From NCBI RefSeq assembly GCF_020886775.1, contig NZ_AP024525.1, positions 4,030,001 to 4,094,000 on the forward strand: a DNA stretch of 64,000 bases, given 5' to 3'. Shown here in pieces: positions 25,743 to 33,966 of this stretch. The notes under the pieces were generated by a model. It was not told the origin of the DNA. It did not search any database and saw only the letters and a program-made list of their open reading frames with translations. Within the stretch, counting starts at the first letter, position 1. Each line of letters begins with the position of its first letter. The position numbers and the translations under genes are program-made. This DNA comes from Sinomonas cyclohexanicum (GTDB lineage: Bacteria; Actinomycetota; Actinomycetes; Actinomycetales; Micrococcaceae).

Positions 25743-26759
25743 TCACGGCACGAGGACCACCTTGCCGATGTTGCGCCGGGCTTCGAGGTAGGCGTGGGCG
25801 TCGCCGGCCTCGGCGAGGGGGAACGTGCGGTCCACGTGCGGGCGCACCCAGCCTTCGTCGACCCCCTCGAGGAGGGCCTCCATCCAGCCTCGGACCTTCT
25901 CGGTCTCGCTGAATAGGTGGCCTAGGTTTACGCCGAACACTCCGAGGTTCCGGTTCATGAGCGGGATCGGGTTGAAGAGCGGCTGCTGGGCCACGAGCGC
26001 GAGGAGCCCGAGCTTCCCGGGCAGCCTCGACGAGACCGCGCCGGAGACGCTGAACATCCCGAGCCGTCCCGTGGGGCGCAGCATGCGGTAGCTCCGCCGC
26101 CAGTGGTGCCCGCCGAACGGGTCCAGGACAAGCTCGACGCCGCGGCCGCCGGTGAGCCGCATGACCTCCTTGGTCCAGTCCTGGGTCGTGTAGTCGATGG
26201 CCTCGTGGAGGCCGCGTTCGGCGAGGAACGCGTGCTTCCGCGCGCTGGCGGTGCCGATCATGCGGGCGCCGATGTGACGCCCGATGTCCAGGGCGGCGAG
26301 CCCCACTCCCCCGCCGGCGTTGTGGATGAGCACGGTGTCGCCCGCGGACAGCGACCCCATGACCACCATGAGCTGCCACGCAGCGAGGTAGGTCACGGGG
26401 AGCGCCGCCGCCTGCTCGTGGGACAGCGTGGCCGGCTTCTCGAACACCTGTTCCTGCGGGACGCAGACGGTGTCGGCGTACCCGCCGAAGTGCGTGAGGC
26501 CGACGACGTCGCGCCCCACCCACCGCGGGTCAGCCTCGGGCCCGACGGCGTCCACCGTCCCCGAGACCTCGTAGCCCACCACCGCAGGGAACCGCGACAC
26601 ATCCGGGTACAGCCCCTGGCGGGCCAGGATGTCGGCGAAGTTGACCCCGCTGGCACGCGCGCGGATGCGGACTTCGCGTCCCCTCGGGACGGGGTCCGGC
26701 GACTCCCTCAGGACGATCCGGTCGGTTCCGCCCGCGGCGGTGATCACAGCCTGCCTCAT
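25743..26759 (-). CDS. Quinone-oxidoreductase-like MDR dehydrogenase
   Basis: A 338-residue zinc-independent medium-chain dehydrogenase. The family motif GVNFADILARQGLYP is near residue 40, and VVGYEVSGTVDAVG follows. The NADP-binding loop is LIHNAGGGVGLAALD. No structural zinc cysteines are seen, which fits the quinone reductase / VAT1 branch. Start ATG 26759. A two-gene unit with the TDT transporter is likely; the substrate is unknown. Confidence 0.86.
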   Translation of the reverse strand: MRQAVITAAGGTDRIVLRESPDPVPRGREVRIRARASGVNFADILARQGLYPDVSRFPAVVGYEVSGTVDAVGPEADPRWVGRDVVGLTHFGGYADTVCVPQEQVFEKPATLSHEQAAALPVTYLAAWQLMVVMGSLSAGDTVLIHNAGGGVGLAALDIGRHIGARMIGTASARKHAFLAERGLHEAIDYTTQDWTKEVMRLTGGRGVELVLDPFGGHHWRRSYRMLRPTGRLGMFSVSGAVSSRLPGKLGLLALVAQQPLFNPIPLMNRNLGVFGVNLGHLFSETEKVRGWMEALLEGVDEGWVRPHVDRTFPLAEAGDAHAYLEARRNIGKVVLVP

Positions 26760-26840
26760 GGAAGCGGATCATAGTCCCGCCCCGGAAACGCCCGGTGGCG
26801 CGGGTCCGCGTAGCCTTGGAGCACCGACGGAAGGACGCCC

Positions 26841-27437
26841 ATGCCCGCCCAGATCATCCGCTTCGCCGACCTCCGGCCCGAACGCTGGAAGAACGGCGGC
26901 GGCACGACGGTCGAGATCGCGCGCGGGCCGGCCGATCCCGGCACCGACTGGGACTGGCGCCTGAGCATCGCGGACGTGGACCGCGCCGGCGACTTCTCGG
27001 CGTTCGAGGGCATGGAGCGCGTCCTGACCGTGATCGACGGCGAGCTGCTCGTGCTGACCGTGGACGGCACCGAGCACGGGCTCGAGCGCTACCGCCCCTT
27101 CCGGTTCGACGGCGGCGCCCCCGCGAGCGCCGTCCTGCCCACCGGCTCGATCCGCGACCTCGGCCTCATCACCCGCCGCGGCGCATTCACGGGGTACGTG
27201 ACGATCCTCGAGCTCTCGAAGAAGCGCCCCCTCCCGCTCGGGCCTGGCCAGCTCGGCGTCCTCCTCCAGGGCGACGCGGTGGCGCACCTTCCGTCTTCGG
27301 CCGCCCCCGGCGCGACGCACGATGGCACTCCCCTCGCGCGCTACGACACCGTCCGTGGCGGCGAACCTGCTCCCACTGTGGCCGGGCGCGGATTCCTCGC
27401 GGTCGTGTCGGTGGTGCCTGGTGCAGATGATGCGTGA
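26841..27437 (+). CDS. HutD/Ves family protein
   Basis: A 198-residue cupin-like HutD-family protein. The signature RWKNGGGTTVEIARGP lies near residue 15, with WRLSIADVDRAGDFSAFEGM after it. HutD is linked to control of histidine utilisation, but no hut genes are in view. A loop near residue 160 reads ATHDGTPLARYD, encoded by a degraded copy of the GCACGACGG motif. A long palindrome follows the stop. Confidence 0.85.
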   Translation: MPAQIIRFADLRPERWKNGGGTTVEIARGPADPGTDWDWRLSIADVDRAGDFSAFEGMERVLTVIDGELLVLTVDGTEHGLERYRPFRFDGGAPASAVLPTGSIRDLGLITRRGAFTGYVTILELSKKRPLPLGPGQLGVLLQGDAVAHLPSSAAPGATHDGTPLARYDTVRGGEPAPTVAGRGFLAVVSVVPGADDA

Positions 27438-27448
27438 GCAGCGGGCCG

Positions 27449-27512
27449 CCAGGCACAATGCACCGGCCGATAAGGCGTCCCAAACGCCGATCCGCCGCTG
27501 AGTTGTGCCTGG
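27449..27512. terminator. Nested 64-bp palindrome after hutD
   Basis: Outer arms CCAGGCACAA (27449-27458) and TTGTGCCTGG (27503-27512) enclose an inner stem GGCGT/ACGCC and CGGC/GCCG pairing. It begins 11 bases after the hutD stop, so termination is the likely role. The remaining 89 bases before the next start show nothing clear. Confidence 0.55.
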
Positions 27513-27601
27513 AGGGACGCCGCCACGGAGCCGCGCGCAACGGTTCCGCTCAGCGGAAGCGTCGAGTGGCGGCGGGCCCCCGGCCGCGATGAACTGGCTG
27601 C

Positions 27602-28300
27602 ATGTCCCTCAAGCTCACCCCTGCCGCCAACCACGTGGGCCGCGACGTCGGTGCGTCCATCCCCACAGAGGCTGAAGGGGTCTTCGCCCTCGGGGACGAG
27701 CCCGCCGGGGAGCTGGAGCGGATCTGGCCCCGCGCCGCCGTGCATCTGAGGGTCCGCAGCAACGATGCGCACACGCTGTACGCGGTGGCGATCGCGCGGT
27801 CGCTGCTCGCGGCGCACCCCGAGGCGGACGCGGGCGTGGTGCTGCCGGCGATGATGCTGCATGACATCGGCTGGTCCAAGGTGCCCGCCGACGAGGTCCT
27901 GGAGGCGATCGCGCCCGGCGGCGGGCGGCCCGATCTGGTGCTGCTGCACGAGAAGGAGGGCGCGCAGCTCGCGGAGGGGATCCTCGCCGAGGTGGGCGTG
28001 CCGGCGGAACGGGCGGCGCGCATCGTCGAGATCATCGACGGGCACGACTCGCGGCGTGAGGCGCTCTCGATCGAGGACGCGATCGTCAAGGACGCGGATA
28101 AGGTCTGGCGGCTCACGCCGCACGGGCTGGACACGGTCATGGACTGGTTCGGGATCGACCGCGGACAGGCGCTGCGGCTGTGCAGCTCGCGCGTGCACTC
28201 GCACCTGTTCACAGACGCGGCGAAGGCGCTCGCACGCGGGCTCGCGGGCGTGGAGTCGGCGAACCTGTGGCCCGAGCGGGCGGCGCTAGAGTTGCCCTGA
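27602..28300 (+). CDS. HD-domain metal-dependent phosphohydrolase
   Basis: A 232-residue HD-superfamily protein. The metal-binding set is visible: His in RSNDAHTLYAVAIA, the HD doublet in MMLHDIGWSKV, HEKEGAQLAEG, IIDGHDSRREA and the distal Asp in VKDADKVWRL. It is followed after 42 bases by an IclR regulator on the same strand. The substrate, perhaps a nucleotide or phosphorylated metabolite, cannot be told. Confidence 0.82.
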   Translation: MSLKLTPAANHVGRDVGASIPTEAEGVFALGDEPAGELERIWPRAAVHLRVRSNDAHTLYAVAIARSLLAAHPEADAGVVLPAMMLHDIGWSKVPADEVLEAIAPGGGRPDLVLLHEKEGAQLAEGILAEVGVPAERAARIVEIIDGHDSRREALSIEDAIVKDADKVWRLTPHGLDTVMDWFGIDRGQALRLCSSRVHSHLFTDAAKALARGLAGVESANLWPERAALELP

Positions 28301-28342
28301 CTGTACGGTTGCCCTGAGCGGGGCCCGACCTCAGGAGGCACG

Positions 28343-29134
28343 ATGGCGGGCGGCAGCAACGAGCCCGGACGCACCGTCACGTCCAAGGTGCTCGCGCTGC
28401 TGTTCGCGTTCGAGTCGGGACGGCGGTCGCTGAGCTTGTCCGAGCTCGCGGAGACCGCCGGGCTGCCGCTGAGCACCACGCACCGGCTCGTGGGCGAGCT
28501 CGTCGAGTCAGGGGCGCTGGCGCGGGATCCGCAGGGGCGCGTGCAGCTGGGCATCCGGCTGTGGGAGCTCGGGCAGAACGCCGGGCGGGCGCTGCGCGAC
28601 ACGGCGCACCCGTTCGTCCAGGACCTGTTCTCCCTCACCGGCGAGACCTCGCACCTCGCGATCCGCGAGGGCCACGAGGTGCTGTACATCGACCGCGTGT
28701 ACGGGACCAAGCGTGTGCCGCGCGCGTCGCGCGTGGGCGGCCGTCTGCCCATGCACGCGACCGCCGTGGGGAAGGTGATCCTCGCGTTCGAGGAGGACTG
28801 GGTCCGCGACGCCTACTTCAACCGGCACCTCGAGCAGCCCACCGCGTTCACGCACATCAACCCGGCCAGGCTCGCCGACGAGCTCGCGCAGATCCGCGAT
28901 CAGGGCTACGCGACCACGGCGGAGGAGGTGCGGCTCGGGTCGGCGTCGATCGCGGTGCCCGTCTTCCACACCGGGCGGATCGGGGCCGGGCTCGGGCTCG
29001 TGGTGCTGTCCTCGCAGGCGGGCACCATGCTCCGGCACCTGCCGACGCTGCGCGGCATCTCGGCGCAGATCGAGCGTGCGACGGCCCACATCCCTCTCGA
29101 GACGCTGCGGGCAAGCGCGAAGATCAGCGGCTGA
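28343..29134 (+). CDS. IclR-family transcriptional regulator
   Basis: A 263-residue IclR protein. The N-terminal winged helix shows LSELAETAGLPLSTTHRLVG, and the effector domain shows HLAIREGHEVLYIDRVYGTK, MHATAVGKVILAF and GSASIAVPVFHTGR. Strong AGGAGG site before ATG 28343. It lies behind the HD-domain gene, with which it may be coexpressed. No 6-5-6 palindrome is evident just upstream, unlike the other IclR loci here. Confidence 0.85.
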   Translation: MAGGSNEPGRTVTSKVLALLFAFESGRRSLSLSELAETAGLPLSTTHRLVGELVESGALARDPQGRVQLGIRLWELGQNAGRALRDTAHPFVQDLFSLTGETSHLAIREGHEVLYIDRVYGTKRVPRASRVGGRLPMHATAVGKVILAFEEDWVRDAYFNRHLEQPTAFTHINPARLADELAQIRDQGYATTAEEVRLGSASIAVPVFHTGRIGAGLGLVVLSSQAGTMLRHLPTLRGISAQIERATAHIPLETLRASAKISG

Positions 29135-29170
29135 CCTCCGCGGGGCCTCCAACGCCGAGGGGCGATGTCC

Positions 29171-29551
29171 CTACGGCTCGAGCCGCCGTCGCAGGAGGCA
29201 GAACTCGTTGCCCTCCGGGTCGGCGAGGACGTACCACGAAGCGTCGTCGGGCTGGCCGAGGTCGAGGCGGCGGGCGCCGAGGGCGAGGAGCCGCTCGAGC
29301 TCGGCGTCCTGGTCCCGGTCCACGGGGTTGACGTCGATGTGGAGGGCAAGCCGGTCGGTGCGCGCATCGGTGCCCGGCATGAGGATGATGGTGGGCTGAA
29401 GCCCGCCGAACCCGGCCTCCGGAGGCCCGATCTCGATGAGGCCGACGTCCTCGCGGTCGATCTCGACGTAGCCGAGGACGCCGCACCAGAACTGGGCGAG
29501 CAGCTCGGGGTCGGCGCACTTGAGGACGAGCTCGCTGATGCGGGAGGCCAT
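29171..29551 (-). CDS. VOC-family (glyoxalase/bleomycin resistance-like) protein
   Basis: A 126-residue two-module VOC protein: ISELVLKCADPELLAQFWC at the start and ASWYVLADPEGNEFCLLRR at the end, the usual metal and substrate strands. ATG 29551 gives the conserved N-terminus. Convergent with the IclR gene, 36 bases apart, and divergent from the following transporter. Function beyond the fold is unknown. Confidence 0.82.
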   Translation of the reverse strand: MASRISELVLKCADPELLAQFWCGVLGYVEIDREDVGLIEIGPPEAGFGGLQPTIILMPGTDARTDRLALHIDVNPVDRDQDAELERLLALGARRLDLGQPDDASWYVLADPEGNEFCLLRRRLEP

Positions 29552-29619
29552 GCGGATCAGTCTAGGGACGCCCCTGCCGTCACTTGGCAACAGGCCGCGA
29601 GCGTGGAAACCTCGTCAGG

Positions 29620-30822
29620 GTGACCGCCACGAAACGTCCCCGCTGGCTCACGCGCAACGTCCGCACGCTCTCCGCGGTGAGCTTCTTCCAGGACGCCGCG
29701 AGCGAGCTGCTGTACCCGATCATGCCGATCTTCCTCACGGTGGTGCTGGGCGCGCCGGCGGCCGTGGTGGGCGCCGTCGAGGGGGTCGCCGAGGGCGTCG
29801 CGTCGCTGACCAAGCTCGCGGCCGGGCGGCTCGCGGACCGGTACTCCAAGCGGCCCCTGATCGGCCTCGGCTACGGGCTCGCGGCCGTGGGCAAGCTCAT
29901 GATCGCGCTCGCGTCGTCGTGGCAACTCGTGCTCGCGGCGCGGAGCGTGGACCGCCTCGGCAAGGGCATCCGCGGGGCGCCCCGCGACGTGCTGCTCATG
30001 GAGGGCGCCGACCCCGCGAGCCGCGGCCGGATCTTCGGCTTCCACCGCATGGCGGACACCCTCGGCGCCGTGGTGGGGCCGGCCGTGGGGCTCATCCTGT
30101 ACGAGGCGTTCAGCCGGCAGATCCCGCCGCTCCTGTGGGTCGCCGTGGTCCCCGCCATCCTCTCGGTGGTGCTGGTCGCCGCGGTGCGGGAGAAGCGCAA
30201 GGCCCCCGGCGGCGTCGTGCGCGGAGGGACAGGACGCACGACGGCGGCCCCGCACCCGGGTGACCCGGCGCGCCTCCCCGCGCGGCTGAGGCTGCTGATC
30301 GGCGGCCTGACGGTGTTCTCGCTTGTGAACTTCCCGGACTCGCTCCTGCTGCTGCGGGCGCACGATCTGGGGCTCTCGACGGAGGGCGTGATCGGCGCGT
30401 ACATCCTGTACAACGTCGCGTACGCGGCGCTGTCCTACCCGGCGGGCGCGCTGTCCGACCAGATCCCGCGGTACCACGTGTTCGCGGTAGGGCTGGCGTG
30501 CTTCGCTGTCGGCTATCTGGGGCTCGGGCTCATCGGCGACCCGATGTGGGTGTTCCCGATCCTGATCGTGTACGGCGGATTCACCGCCGCGACCGACGGC
30601 GTGGGCAAGGCCTGGGTCTCGAGCCTCGCGCCCGCGGGGCTGCAGGGCCGGGCGCAGGGCCTCTTCCAGGGGCTCACGGGCGGCGGGATCCTCGTCGCCG
30701 GGCTGTGGGCCGGGCTGGCGTGGGGCGACGCCGGGCGGGTGCCTCTGCTCGTGAGCGGCGCCGCGGGAGTGGTGCTCGCCGTCGGGCTGGTCGTGGCGGG
30801 GCGGCGGCTGGCGTCGAGGTGA
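29620..30822 (+). CDS. MFS transporter (efflux-like)
   Basis: About 400 residues, 12 helices. N-terminal LSAVSFFQDAASELLYPIMP and motif AGRLADRYSKRPLIGLGYGL mark an MFS branch seen in many actinobacteria. Start GTG 29620 preferred (TTG 29584 possible). The central cytoplasmic loop holds [20 protein letters not shown], encoded by a full GCACGACGG palindrome (CGTCGTGCG 30213-30221, CGCACGACG 30235-30243), in frame. The substrate is not predictable. Confidence 0.8.
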   Translation: MTATKRPRWLTRNVRTLSAVSFFQDAASELLYPIMPIFLTVVLGAPAAVVGAVEGVAEGVASLTKLAAGRLADRYSKRPLIGLGYGLAAVGKLMIALASSWQLVLAARSVDRLGKGIRGAPRDVLLMEGADPASRGRIFGFHRMADTLGAVVGPAVGLILYEAFSRQIPPLLWVAVVPAILSVVLVAAVREKRKAPGGVVRGGTGRTTAAPHPGDPARLPARLRLLIGGLTVFSLVNFPDSLLLLRAHDLGLSTEGVIGAYILYNVAYAALSYPAGALSDQIPRYHVFAVGLACFAVGYLGLGLIGDPMWVFPILIVYGGFTAATDGVGKAWVSSLAPAGLQGRAQGLFQGLTGGGILVAGLWAGLAWGDAGRVPLLVSGAAGVVLAVGLVVAGRRLASR

Positions 30823-30838
30823 GGGGTCGGCGCGAAGG

Positions 30839-31285
30839 TCACCGGGGACGGTGAGTGCCTTCGAGCCGTGCCTTGAGCCCCTTCCAGATCCGCTGTTCCT
30901 GACGCCGTCCGACGGCGGCGAACACCGGCGCGGCGATCTTCAGGAAGCCCTTGGGCCTGAGGTTCCAGGCCCAGGACATGCGAGTTCCCTCGGGGTCCGC
31001 GGAGAACGTCAGCGCCCCGTCGATGTCCGCGGCGGCCATCCGGGTCACGGATCCCAGCCGGGAGGGCCGGGAGTACTCTGTGACCTCCAGATCGAAGGGA
31101 GTGGTGCCGCGCCCCGAGGCCATGGTGACGTGCCAGAGGGTTCCCACCCCGATGGGCCCCGGCGTGGCCTTCTCGACGCTGCTCATCTGGGGGTTGTACA
31201 GCGGCTCGTTGCGCTCGTCGGCGACGAAGTCGAAGACCTCCTCCACCGGGCGCCTGATGGTGATCGAACCGGTGATCGCTGCCAT
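30839..31285 (-). CDS. SRPBCC-family protein
   Basis: A 148-residue START/Bet v1-type fold protein: the opening GSITIRRPVEEVFDFVADER and the C-terminal helix region WKGLKARLE are typical of polyketide-cyclase-like or SRPBCC proteins. Such small proteins bind hydrophobic ligands; a specific function is not evident. Convergent with the MFS gene, with only 16 bases between the stops. Confidence 0.78.
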   Translation of the reverse strand: MAAITGSITIRRPVEEVFDFVADERNEPLYNPQMSSVEKATPGPIGVGTLWHVTMASGRGTTPFDLEVTEYSRPSRLGSVTRMAAADIDGALTFSADPEGTRMSWAWNLRPKGFLKIAAPVFAAVGRRQEQRIWKGLKARLEGTHRPR

Positions 31286-31436
31286 GTGGACGGCTCCTCG
31301 GCTGTGGGGCAGGACTGGTCACCGCCCCGCGCGCGTACCCCAAGGGTCTGCCGGGCGGCTCTGCGCCTGAAGTGCCGAAGGTCCCGGGCGTGTGCGCCTG
31401 TACTGCCAGCTGGGCTCGGGTGAGAGACTCGACGGA

Positions 31437-31817
31437 ATGACAGCCTCCTTGCGTTGCGAGATCTTCCCGTCCGACCTCGAGGCAACGGCCCGGTTCTACA
31501 CGGAGGTCCTCGGATTCCGCATCACCCGCGACGGCCGCCAGGAGGGCATTCGCTACCTCGCCCTCGAGCGTGGAACCGTCCAGCTGGGAGCGGCGTACCG
31601 CCCGGCGCCCCCGCAGCGGGGCTCGCGCCGGCCCCCGATCGGGGTCGAACTCGTGCTCGAGGTCGAAGACCTTCTGGCCGAGCGTGACCGCGTTGCCGAA
31701 GCAGGATGGCCAGTGGAAGAAGAGATCACCGAGCGACCGTGGGGGCTGCAGGACTTCCGTCTGCTCGACCCCGACGGCTACTACTGGCGACTCACCACGC
31801 GCGCCAAGAACGGGTGA
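31437..31817 (+). CDS. VOC-family protein
   Basis: A 126-residue glyoxalase/bleomycin-resistance-like protein. It starts ASLRCEIFPSDLEATARFYT and ends WGLQDFRLLDPDGYYWRLT, the paired beta-alpha-beta modules. ATG 31437 chosen. It is alone, divergent from the SRPBCC gene, and 165 bases ahead of the biotin-enzyme operon, from which a 17-bp palindrome separates it. Confidence 0.8.
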   Translation: MTASLRCEIFPSDLEATARFYTEVLGFRITRDGRQEGIRYLALERGTVQLGAAYRPAPPQRGSRRPPIGVELVLEVEDLLAERDRVAEAGWPVEEEITERPWGLQDFRLLDPDGYYWRLTTRAKNG

Positions 31818-31878
31818 CTGCACGCCCCTCACACGCTAGCGGCGCCTTAGTCAGATCCTGCCGTCGACTGCACCCAGA

Positions 31879-31895
31879 ATTCCCACCAGGGGAAT
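31879..31895. promoter_or_regulatory. Candidate IclR operator of the carboxylase operon
   Basis: ATTCCC-ACCAG-GGGAAT, a perfect 6-5-6 inverted repeat 87-103 bases upstream of the biotin carrier protein start. The operon ends with a gene cluster bounded by an IclR regulator (41594-42379), the natural candidate to bind here. The layout is the same as at 17511 and 56805. Confidence 0.5.
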
Positions 31896-31981
31896 GTTGC
31901 CGAATCTGATTGCTCCAGCAGGAACATCCATCTACGGTTCAAGGAGTGATCCCCACCACACACGCAAGGAGGCGATGCCCC

Positions 31982-32530
31982 GTGGATCTTGACCTCGAAG
32001 AGCTCGCAGCGGTCATCGAGCAGCTCGACAAGACTGAGTTCACCGACTTCTTGTTCGAGAACGGCGACTTCAAGCTGCGGGTCTCCCGCGGCGGCCACTT
32101 CACGGACGCCGCGCCCCGGACCGCGGCTCAGGCCGCGCACGACGCCGCGCCGTCGCCCGCCGCTTCTCCCTCGCCCGCCACCGTGGCCGCACCGCAGCCG
32201 GCCCCAGCGGCTGCTGCGGCCCCGGCGCCCGGCCTCCATTCCGTCCCGGCCTCCGCACCTCAGGTGCCGCCGCAGCCCGAGGCCGGCCACGCCGTCGTCA
32301 CCGCCCCGATGCTCGGCACCTTCTACTCGGCCGCGAAGCCGGGCGCGGCGCCGTTCGTGGCCGTCGGCGACGCGATCGGCCCGGACACGGTGGTCTGCAT
32401 CGTCGAGGTCATGAAGCTCATGAACTCCGTCCAGGCCGGCATCTCCGGCACCATCACCGAGGTCTACGTGAAGGACGGAGACCTCGTGGAGTTCGGCCAG
32501 CCGATCTTCGAGGTGCGGGAGTCCGCATGA
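31982..32530 (+). CDS. Biotin carboxyl carrier protein
   Basis: A 182-residue BCCP. N-terminal helix region LEELAAVIEQLDKTEFTDFL, then a long Ala/Pro linker, then the biotinyl domain with the modification motif CIVEVMKLMNS (biotin on Lys145). Start GTG 31982, preceded by AAGGAGG. Its stop overlaps the biotin carboxylase start (ATGA). The linker reads AQAAHDAAPSPAAS near residue 50, perhaps another repeat-derived insertion. It should shuttle carboxybiotin to the 5S-type transferase two genes on. Confidence 0.93.
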   Translation: MDLDLEELAAVIEQLDKTEFTDFLFENGDFKLRVSRGGHFTDAAPRTAAQAAHDAAPSPAASPSPATVAAPQPAPAAAAAPAPGLHSVPASAPQVPPQPEAGHAVVTAPMLGTFYSAAKPGAAPFVAVGDAIGPDTVVCIVEVMKLMNSVQAGISGTITEVYVKDGDLVEFGQPIFEVRESA

Positions 32531-33966
32531 CGGCGCCCGCCACTCAGAACATCAGGCACCGCATCTTCATCGCGAACCGCGGCGAGATCGCGGTCCGCCT
32601 CATCGAGGCGTGTGACCGCCTCGGCTTCGAGACCGTCCTGGGCGTCTCGGCCGCGGACAAGGACACACTCGGCGCGAAACGTGCCACGCGCGTTGTCGTG
32701 CTCGGCGGGCCCCGCCCGGGCGAGTCGTACCTGGCGATGAACACCGTGGTCCACGCCGCCGTCGCAACGGGCTGCACCGCCGTGCACCCGGGCTACGGCT
32801 TCCTCTCGGAACAGCCGGCGTTCGCGCGGCTGTGCGCCGAGGAGGGCCTGACGTTCATCGGCCCGCAGCCCGAGGCGCTCGATGCCCTCGGCGACAAGCT
32901 CACCGCCCGCCGCCTCGCCGAGGCGAACGGCGTGCCGGTCTCGAAGGGTGGCACCGCGACCACGGGAGAGGAGGTCGCGGCCCTCGCTGACTCGATTGGC
33001 TTCCCGGTGCTCATCAAGGCAGCGTTCGGCGGCGGCGGGCGCGGCATGAAGCTCGTGCGCAGCCAGGACGAGCTCCTCGACGCGTGGCAGCTCGCCTCAG
33101 CCGAGGCGGAGGCAAGCTTCGGCGACGGCACGGTGTTCCTCGAGCGGTTCGTGGAGGACGCCAAGCACGTCGAGGTCCAGGTCCTCGGGGACCGCCACGG
33201 GCACCGCATCCATCTCGGCGAGCGCGAGTGCTCGGTCCAGTACCGCTACCAGAAGGCCGTCGAGGAGGCCCCGTGCGCGGCGCTGCCCGAGGCCACCCGT
33301 AGGCTCCTGCACGCGAGTGCCCTCCGCCTCGCGGACGCGCTGGACTACGTGGGCCTCGGGACCGTGGAGTTCCTCTACGACCCGTCCCGCGACGAGCTCG
33401 CGTTCCTCGAGGTCAATCCCCGCCTCCAGGTGGAGCACCCGGTCACGGAGGCGATCACCGGCGTCGACCTCGTGAGGGAGCAGATCCTCGCCGCGCTCGG
33501 CGAGCCGCTCTCCGTCACGCAGGAGGACGTCCGCGTGACCGGCCACGCGATCGAGTGCCGCATCACCGCGCAGGATCCGGAGCGTGGGCTCGCCCCGAGC
33601 CCCGGACGCGTCACCCGGTGGCGGCCGACGGCGGGCGGCGGCCTCCGCCTCGACACGCATCTCTACGAGGGCTACCTCTTCCCGCCCTACTACGACGCCC
33701 TCATGGCCAAGCAGATCGCCTGGGGCCCGGACCGGGATGCGGCGATCGAGCGCATGGAGTCCGCGCTGGCGGGCTTCGAGATCGGGGGCCTGACCACCTC
33801 GCTCCCGCTCCTGCGCCGCATCCTCGCGCATCCCGACTACCGGACCAACCGGGTCACGACCCACTGGCTCACGGACCACCTGGAGGACATCATGCAGGCT
33901 CCCGACGCCCGGGCCGCGGGCTCCGGCCCCGCCGCGCTGCCGCACGAAACGGCGGTGGCGCGCTGA
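32527..33966 (+). CDS. Biotin carboxylase
   Basis: ATP-dependent carboxylation of biotin on the carrier protein. The 479-residue protein has all family marks: FIANRGEIAVRLIEA, the ATP-grasp glycine loop IKAAFGGGGRGMKLV, VEVQVLGDRHGHRIHLGERE and FLEVNPRLQVEHPVTEAITG. ATG 32527 overlaps the BCCP stop by four bases, and its own stop overlaps the next start (TGATG). It is an AccC-type protein, here dedicated to a pyruvate-carboxylase-like transferase rather than AccAD. Confidence 0.95.
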   Translation: MTAPATQNIRHRIFIANRGEIAVRLIEACDRLGFETVLGVSAADKDTLGAKRATRVVVLGGPRPGESYLAMNTVVHAAVATGCTAVHPGYGFLSEQPAFARLCAEEGLTFIGPQPEALDALGDKLTARRLAEANGVPVSKGGTATTGEEVAALADSIGFPVLIKAAFGGGGRGMKLVRSQDELLDAWQLASAEAEASFGDGTVFLERFVEDAKHVEVQVLGDRHGHRIHLGERECSVQYRYQKAVEEAPCAALPEATRRLLHASALRLADALDYVGLGTVEFLYDPSRDELAFLEVNPRLQVEHPVTEAITGVDLVREQILAALGEPLSVTQEDVRVTGHAIECRITAQDPERGLAPSPGRVTRWRPTAGGGLRLDTHLYEGYLFPPYYDALMAKQIAWGPDRDAAIERMESALAGFEIGGLTTSLPLLRRILAHPDYRTNRVTTHWLTDHLEDIMQAPDARAAGSGPAALPHETAVAR

